A DNA stretch of 64,000 nucleotides from Hemileia vastatrix (taxonomy: Eukaryota > Basidiomycota > Pucciniomycetes > Pucciniales > Zaghouaniaceae): the NCBI GenBank assembly GCA_030280995.1, contig JASXTE010000008.1, positions 7,295,212 to 7,359,211 of the forward strand, written 5' to 3'. The notes beneath the pieces are model-generated. The model was given only the letters and a program-made list of their open reading frames with translations, had not been told where the DNA came from and did not search any database. Positions within the stretch are counted from its first letter, which is position 1; every line of letters begins with the position of its first letter. Positions 56,931-64,000 of the stretch are shown piece by piece. Made by a program: the position numbers and the translations under genes.

Positions 56931-57640
56931 AACTTTCAATTTTGCTTCTTTACACATAACACCTGACTTGAGTAACTGGATGTCGATTGTTCGTATAACC
57001 CAGTCTTGACTCTTTCTCTAACAATCTCCACAAAATCCTCTCTGATAGCAACTTGAATCGGAATAGGTTTGATTTGCCAAGGTTCATGACAAACCACCGG
57101 AATCAAGTAAGGTTCCCCATAAGAGTGCTTCAATAAACCCCTTTCCTCCTCAACAAACGCCACAGCCTTTTCCTTAGCACAATAACGTGCAACAAAAACT
57201 TCTTTTCTTCTTCAGACAACCACCCATAAGGACCAAAATTAACAACTTTCAACCTTTCCACGGTCACCCTAGCCGTCTCTACAAATTCTGGAGGATTCTT
57301 CACCAAAGGAGTACAGTACGGATCTCTTGAAAAAGGAGGTCTCTTCAAGGGCGGATTCAAACCGACAGGCATAGGCTCATTGACAGGCCTAATCTTCTGC
57401 GCTACCTTCTTATACTTTTCCGCCACACCTTCAACTTGAGGGATCTTCAGGAAATCTTCACCACAAGACCTGGAACAAAAACTAAGGGTTTCCCCATTGC
57501 TCACATGTATGGCCAAGGTAATTTTTTTGAAAGGTGTAGAAGAAACCCTAGCGGTGCACAATTGGGAGGACTTACTTTTATACCCCAATCTCACCACTCC
57601 AAAACTTTTCTGCAATTCCACATCTTCATCCTCCCTTCCA
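56931..57640 (-). pseudogene. pol: family-2 RT start of copy E, with second copy of a duplication
   Basis: Ends at the D-E junction shortly after SSYSSQVLCVKKQN. Contains RVTVERLKVVNFGP and a one-base loss giving VLRKRLWRLL instead of VLREKAVAF. The same loss is in the duplicate at 57836-58080, so it predates the duplication. Confidence 0.82.
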
Positions 57641-58515
57641 ACTTCTAAATCTTCAAATCTTGATTCATCTTCTGAATCCCATCTTCTAAATTGTGCAGTT
57701 TATCCTCATGCTGGAGGCCCAAAAATTGATCTTGATGATCTTCTCTCTTCATAATTTTCTGCAGTTTAACCTCATGCTGGAGGCCCAAAAATCGATCTTG
57801 ATGATCTTCTCTCTTCAAAATTTTCTGCAGTTTAATCAACAAACGCCACAGCCTTTTCCTTAGCACAATAACGTGCAACAAAAACTTCTTTTCTTCTTCA
57901 GACAACCACCCATAAGGACCAAAATTAACAACTTTCAACCTTTCCACGGTCACCCTAGCCGTCTCTACAAATTCTGGAGGATTCTTCACCAAAGGAGTAC
58001 AGTACGGATCTCTTGAAAAAGGAGGTCTCTTCAAGGGCGGATTCAAACCGACAGGCATAGGCTCATTGACAGGCCTAATCTTCTGCGCTACCTTCTTATA
58101 CTTTTCCGCCACACCTTCAACTTGAGGGATCTTCAGGAAATCTTCACCACCAGACCTGGAACAAAAACCAAGGGTTTCTTCATTGCTAACATGTGTGGCC
58201 AAGGCAATGTTTTTGAAAGGTGTTGAAGAAACCCTAGCAGTGCACAATTGGGAGGACTTACTTTTAGACCCCAATCTCACCACTCCAAAACTTTTCCGCA
58301 ATAACAAATCTTCATCCTCACTTCTGTCTTCCAAATCTTCAAATCTTGATTCATCTTCAGAATCAACTCTTTTAAAATTTTGCAGTTTAACCTCATGCTG
58401 GAGGCCCAAAAATTGATCTTGATGATCTCCACTCTTCATAATTTTCTGAAGTTTAACCTCATGCTGGAGGCCCAAAAATTGATCTTGGCGATCTTCGCAA
58501 CAATATTTTGAATCT
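57153..58515 (-). repeat. tandem duplication of about 680 bp in copy E
   Basis: The block from TCAACAAACGCCACAGCC (57153) recurs from 57836, joined at GCAGTTTAATCAACAAACGC. It includes the linker repeats and the RT start. Confidence 0.8.
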
Positions 58516-58990
58516 TCTTTCTTCATTATCTTTAGATTTTTTTCTTTATTTTCTTGAATTATTTTGAAATTTTTATCCTCTTTTCTTGAGTTTCCTTCTG
58601 ACCTACAAAAATAACCAGGGTTCTCCATAATGATCACAGGTGTGGCCCAGGTAATGTTTTTGAAAGGTGTAGAAGAAACCCTAGAGGTGCACAATTGGGA
58701 GGACTTACTTTTAGACCCCAATCTCACCGCCCCAAAACTTTTCTGCATATCTTTTAATAAAGATATATAACCAATCTTCTTCTTTGAACTTGAATTAAAA
58801 ATAATTAAGAATCTTGAGAGAGAACAGAGACTTGATAGAAAACTTGATGAATACTTGCAGAGAAGAGAAACATTAAAAAGAGAAAGTTGAAAATCCACTT
58901 GGTATATCTCCAAGGGAGCTGACCTACTACAACCTGGGATTTCCTCATTATGGGGAGAGGTTGTAGCAATAGGGTGATCAGCCCTCATTA
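57645..58990 (-). pseudogene. family-2 protease-RT linker of copy E
   Basis: A 447-codon open frame through linker and duplication. The SSTPFKNITWAT-type block is seen twice here and a third time near 57540, and FLGLQHEVKLQ repeats four times. That the frame stays open through the GTAAGT blocks shows that they can also be translated. Confidence 0.65.
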
Positions 58991-59605
58991 ATCTAAAAAA
59001 GACAGACTCTCAATAGAGCCTGAGCCACACTCCAAAAAACCAGAGGCAGCACCCACTTCCTTCCTTCTCCTGCAGCAGTCCATGCACTGGCACATTGAAG
59101 ATAAACAAGGCCTGGTCTCCCAACCATCCTTTCCAGAGGATGATAACCTCATGTGAAGCCTCCTTTCATCTTCACCAGTCAACTCCAAACTGATTCCCAA
59201 ATCAAATTGATAACCAATTCTTGCCTGAAATTCCATCAAGAATGGCCCACCCAAAACTGCTTTTACATTACCTTTAGCAATGTAAAAATGAACCTTCCCT
59301 GAGGCTCCTCCAACATCTAACTTCACAAACTCTGAAGTTCCAACCAATTCAGTGACATGACCACCGATCCCTCTTAAATTCCCACCAATACCAGTTTTGA
59401 TGGGGAGGCCCAAATGAGTTGCCTCAAACAAAGAAATCAGGTTTATTTGAAACATGAATCCACCAATGCCCTTGCCTCCCTGCCATTCAGAGTGACATTG
59501 ACATATCTCAGAGGAGCAGAAAAATGAGTTTCCCACCCCTTACCAAACTTTTCAGCAGAATCACAAATGTATTCTACCTCCCCAGAAAAACTCTTCTCCT
59601 GGTCA
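58988..59605 (-). pseudogene. family-2 protease of copy E
   Basis: Frameshift around 59450 removes the DSG block from the main frame (FQINLISLFEATHLGL follows). The rest (GNVKAVLGGPFLMEFQARIG, MCQCMDCC) is as in C and D. Confidence 0.78.
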
Positions 59606-61376
59606 ACAACTATTTCTGTCTATCAGCCAAACCTGGACTGATAGCATACAATTCCCCATAAGATAGGGAAACCTGACCCTTATTCATCCTTTCCAGGACA
59701 GAGTCCATAACATCAATTTGACCAGAAACTACTGGCCTCTCAAAGTGAGCCCTTGGCTTCACAACCTTGGTCCTAGAAGCTTCTTGAGGACCAGCACCAC
59801 CAACAGATTTACCATTAACAGGAACCAAACCAGATCCCTCACCTGAACCTCTAACTCCAACAGGATTTGGCAATGAAGCAAAAGGAACATCCTCCTCAGA
59901 GTCAGAATCCACCTCAATTGGCATTGGCTCACCATTCATGTCCAATGCGCCAAAACTAGGGGGGCCCATGTCAGCCATACCCTTCTGCATCTTGTACAGC
60001 TCCTCTTTGCTGTACTTCTTCCTAGCTGCACTCAGCTTAGGATCCACCTTTGAAGAATTTGGCTTTGGTTGGGCCTGAGTACTGCTCTAAGGCCTTTCCC
60101 TCTTTTCTGCTTCAACATCATAAACACAAGACAAGCATTCACCACTTGACTGCCCACCACAAGAATACAACTCCAAACCACTAAAGGAAGTAGAGAAAGA
60201 GACCTTATTGACCTCCTTCCCCTTTCCCTTAGTATCCTCATCCTCCTTACCAGAAGACCTCCCTTGATCAGGAATCTCCTCAAACCTTGGCCTCCTTTGA
60301 TTGAGACCTCCCCTTCTCCTGACCAAATCAACAGGAGCCTGCCCCTCACTGGGCTTAACAAAAGAACCATCAGGGAACTTGAAAACCCTGCCATCAAATT
60401 CCACTTTTCCTTCAGACACATCTCTGTTCAATGCCCAACAATCATTGGACCTGTGCTCCCTCCTTCTGCAATAAGAGCAGACCCAAGGATCACTCCTACC
60501 AGCCCTCCTATCAAAATCTCTAGGCTGAGAAGGTGCCTTTTTGACCTTCTTAGCCTCCTGAACAAAAATATGCAGCTGATTTGTAAGATCAGCCAACTGC
60601 TCCACCATTGGGTCCCTCTCCTGTTTGGGAATTTGCACCAAATTCTTCTCCTCCTTCTTCTCCCTAACTTTCTCTTCAGCCAAAGCCTCACTGACTTTGC
60701 TGACATACTTGGCACACCCCTCCTGATAGGTGTCCACAGCCAATAAATTCAAATGGGCCTCAACAGCCTCCTTCACCTTATCCAAGGCAGGCAACTTCTG
60801 GTCCCCATTAGAAAGAGTCTTCATCAATTCCTTTCTTGACAACTCCTTCAACACATCCATCCTGACATCTCTAGCCAGGGCAGACCAAAAAACATGCTTG
60901 GCAGCATTTTCATGTGCTAGCTCCTCCACTTCCACCAAACATTACACCACAGGATCAAACTGTAGCAGAAACTTCCTGTAACTATGTAAGTTACCAACAC
61001 CACCATAAGATTTCCATTCACTGACAACCTTTTTCAGATCCACCATAGTGAACCTGACACCCCATCTATCTACCATCTCCCTACAAAACAATTTCCAATC
61101 CCTCTTCTTGTAGCCAGACATGGCCAAAATCTCCTTCTCCACTGACCTATCACCAATGAAGAAGATAATCTGCTTCACCATGTCCAGGTAGGAAGCACCA
61201 TCCACTCCAGCAGCAGCTTCATACTTCTCTAGAAACCACTTGACATCCTCCCCATTAAACTTGGTACCATCCCAAGTTTTAATCCTCACACACTCCCTAA
61301 CCATCACAGAAGCAGGACCATCCCCCCCACTGACAGTCACCACAGGAATAGCAGAACCAGAAGCCATTCCTCCAGA
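59606..61376 (-). pseudogene. gag: family-2 Gag of copy E, frameshifted
   Basis: MASGSAIPVV start near 61366. A frameshift or nonsense change near 60940 (FDPVV then LVEVEELAHENAA) and one near 60060. The zinc knuckle reads WVCSYCRRREHRSNDCW, with Gly replaced by Glu. Confidence 0.82.
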
Positions 61377-61437
61377 CCAAAACACCAAAAAGAGCCAACC
61401 AAAGAAAACAGATATTCCAAATAACTAGCAAGTTCTA

Positions 61438-61454
61438 CCCCACGTTGGGCGCCA
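61438..61454 (-). promoter_or_regulatory. primer-binding site of copy E
   Basis: TGGCGCCCAACGTGGGG on the minus strand, identical to C. Confidence 0.75.
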
Positions 61455-61458
61455 GAAA

Positions 61459-62391
61459 TGTAAACAATCCTATTGTACTAGCTATAGGCCTTGACCAAGG
61501 GAGTTGGAGAAAAACCAGAGAGAAAATCCCCTGTCCCTTTAGAAAAATAGTGTGAGATTTACTTGCTAAAGTAAGTTGGTTCCTGTTTTTCTAAAGCCCC
61601 TTTTTAACACACTTGACTGCTTGATGAGCCAAGAAAGTAGTCACCAGACAGACTACCAGACCAAAGAACTAAAATGCAGAACAATGTCCCCCCAGAGACA
61701 GCAAAGATACTTGATGTAGGCTGCAAATCCACACCAGAGACAGCAATAATACTTGCTATAGCTTGCAAGACTATAACGGAGAAAAAAGTTGCCAAAGTTA
61801 AGTTAAATGAAGAACTCACTTGCAACAAACACAGCCAAATTGTGGCCATAAAACAGTGAAAACTGAGTGAGGAACAAGGATATCACCTCGTGATGGTTGT
61901 ATGATGATTAAGGTTGCCCCAAACTGTCTTATTCACTATTTACACACAGACCACTATCTAAGAGCCCATGCCCACCCACCAATCTGGCACCTGTACCCAC
62001 CAAATTGAATAAAAATCCCTCCTGAAGCGCTCCCCAACCTTCTTAAACAGAGGTAGGCAGGCTAGCCAAAGTCAGAGGTGCCGCCTGAAGCCAGCAAACC
62101 AATAAAAACAACAAATCTACTTAGAAAAATTAGCTACAACTACTAAAACCTTTAAAACACAGAATCTCACTATAACAACATTGAGACATGAAATATAGAG
62201 AAAAGTTAGCAAGACATAAAATATAGAGAAAAACTGGGGCTATCCAATAATAGTACCCACATACCTGCAGACCCAATATCCATGGAATAAAACCAGAAAA
62301 ATATCCAATTCCTTAACAGATGTCCATTAAGACATGCAAAAACAGCGCCAAATCACACAACAAAGGCCCCTGCCAATGTTGGAAGACCACA
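61459..62391 (-). repeat. family-2 5' LTR of copy E, internally deleted (933 bp)
   Basis: TGTAAACAATCC to GGAAGACCACA. Lacks about 150 bp relative to the others around 62090 and 62210. Confidence 0.88.
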
Positions 62392-64000
62392 CCATGGATT
62401 GAAAAATGGATTATGATGAGCAGAAAGAAAAAATATTATATAAATTGCCTATATCAGTAAGAGACACTATTGTAGCTAGAGCTGAAACCATCAGAGATAC
62501 TTCTGAGGTTATTAATAAATGCAATGAAATATAATTGAACCATAAATATGAGACAAGTTATAATCATTATAAGAAAAATGTTGAGGTAGTAAAACATGCT
62601 ACAAATAAGTTACCAGTGGAGAAGAAAAAAACTTCTTCTCCTCTTGTCCCTGAGAGACAGTAAAGTAACACTTTCTACAAAGGTAATGAGCCTTTGGTTA
62701 AAGGTCATACTTGTAAGAAGAGAATAAATTTTATTGAAAACTCACAAGATTCTGAACCTAGTAATCATTAAGATAAAAAGTAGGAGTCTAGTGACAATTG
62801 TAAAAGTAATATTTCTAACAGTAATGATGAGAATGAGATATTTTTATTAGAACAGGATAATATAATCCTGAATGAATCAATATCTGCAGAAGATACAGTA
62901 TAAACTTCCATTGAGGATCCTCAAATAATAATAGATGTGAATCATGATACTTAAAAAATCACACCTATTAGAGCACCTGCTATTATATGTGGAAAAGAAA
63001 TGAATGCCATTCTTGACACTGGGGCTTCTGGTAGTGTAGTTTCTCTTAATACTTGAATGAAAATTGATATGAAGTACAAAGAAAAACTGGAACCTTTCCA
63101 GAAAAATAACTGAAGGGGATTTGGTTCAAAATTATGTCCAATTCCCAAATAAAAAACTGCTATACTTTTCAATATAATAATAGATATGTAAGAGCAGTAT
63201 GTGAATTTTCAGTAATGGGTAATAAAAATTTTAGTGATTGTTTTATTATAAGCAATGACTTATTTACCAATTTTGGCATCAAAATAGATTCTTAAAATAG
63301 TTGCTTCACTATAGGCATGAATTGAAAAAGAAAATTCAAAATTTTCCCTAAAAATTCAATTTATTCCATTTCTCCTAGAGAAGAAAAACTCCAAGGTGGA
63401 AGGACCAACTCTGAAGTGGTTGAGTTGGAAAATGAAATCCGAAAAGTTTCTTTCAGTCCTCAACCCACAAAAAAAGAAGAAAAAAAATATTTTGAGATTG
63501 ATAAAATCTTATCCTATGGCATTCACTCATGGTTCAAATGAACTAGGATTGGTCAAAGACCATGAGATAAAAATCTCTATAATTTGTGATTTAGAATATA
63601 TTCGTGGAAGCTTAAAAAATAAACCCTACCCAGCTTCTCCTTAAAAGAGGAAATACATTGAAGAAAACATTAAAATTTTGTTAGAAATGGTTATTTTAGA
63701 AAAAGTAGACACAAAACCTGAGTTTTGTGTTATTTCAAAAGTTTTGACCTCTTATGAAAAGGATAAGGCATGATTATGTGGCGATTACAGAGCTCTGAAT
63801 ACATTCACTGTGAATGATATATATCCTCTCCCAAGGATAGCTTCTATCCATGCCACCATACAATGAGAAAAAAATATTTCCTGTCTTGATGGAAACAAAG
63901 GTTACCACCAGATTCCTCCATAAAATAATTCTCAGAATTTCTTACTAATCACCACACACATGGGAATATATAAACATGTGAGAATGCCTTTTGGCCCCAA
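62392..64000 (+). pseudogene. family-1 copy G: gag end, protease, RT; many stops
   Basis: Plus strand, begins within gag (KMDYDEQKEKILYKLPISVR) directly at the E LTR. Protease NAILDTGASGSVVSLN at about 63002-63050, RT LCGDYRALNTFTVNDIYPLP, ending at VRMPFGP at the window edge. There are more than ten in-frame stops (for example 63054, 63150, 63643, 63771), so this is the oldest family-1 copy here. Confidence 0.88.

Larger units (their letters stand above)
47191..62391. mobile_element. tail-to-tail composite of family-2 copies D (plus) and E (minus)
   Basis: Outer ends are family-2 LTRs in opposite orientation, 47191-48282 and 61459-62391. D runs from LTR, gag, pro, pol and hairpin region into an accessory ORF 2 fragment up to about 56930. 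There it joins the RT of E, which continues leftward-transcribed through linker, pro and gag to its own LTR. Neither copy has a 3' LTR. The 5-bp flanks differ (AACGT, CCATG). Confidence 0.85.

Overview
The window looks like nuclear DNA of a basidiomycete fungus. A rust (Pucciniales) is my best guess. It is about 64 kb of nested transposable elements, and I find no convincing single-copy host gene. The guess rests on chromodomain Ty3/gypsy polyproteins of fungal type, Gal4-type Zn2Cys6 cysteine patterns, GT-AG introns of 54-68 bp, a fungal-style TET/JBP dioxygenase inside a DNA transposon, low GC, and decay of TCGA to TTGA. No marker gene confirms the lineage.

Layout. 1-3525: family-1 gypsy copy A (minus; gag lost; cut by the window edge), its LTR carrying a 250-bp CACTA-like MITE. 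3526-38595: family-1 copy B (minus). Its 3' LTR (3526-8763) is split by a PIF/Harbinger-like transposon (4004-7737) that carries a TET/JBP-like gene. Its internal region (8764-15382) encodes an N-terminal gag ORF, gag, and pro-pol with a chromodomain. Its 5' LTR (15383-16373 plus 38083-38595) is split by family-2 gypsy copy C (16374-38082, minus). The pol of C is in turn split by chromovirus F (23253-31833, plus) with a perfect 5-bp target duplication, and F contains a second CACTA-like MITE. 38596-40962: AT-rich DNA with a minisatellite. 40963-45023: a Tc1/mariner remnant holding a second Harbinger remnant. 45134-46830: a Myb/SANT-like gene and a tandem repeat. 46838-47175: a family-1 fragment. 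47191-62391: two family-2 copies, D (plus) and E (minus), fused tail to tail with LTRs at both outer ends. 62392-64000: family-1 copy G (plus), heavily mutated.

How the parts work. F has the most complete retrotransposon logic: a TATA box in the LTR, a primer-binding site complementary to the predicted transcript start (Tf1-style self-priming), gag, an A_AAA_AAC minus-1 frameshift site right at the gag stop, pol, and a chromodomain. Family 2 instead has a tRNA-Lys-like primer site.

The most interesting feature is shared by these two distant gypsy families. Between pol and the 3' LTR, both carry spliced genes on the strand opposite to gag-pol, and these encode proteins with a Zn2Cys6-type cluster. 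Family 2 also has dispersed mini-hairpins and larger hairpins with compensatory changes. The TET/JBP-bearing Harbinger element is the other lead. Almost every ORF is broken, so these are mostly dead copies.
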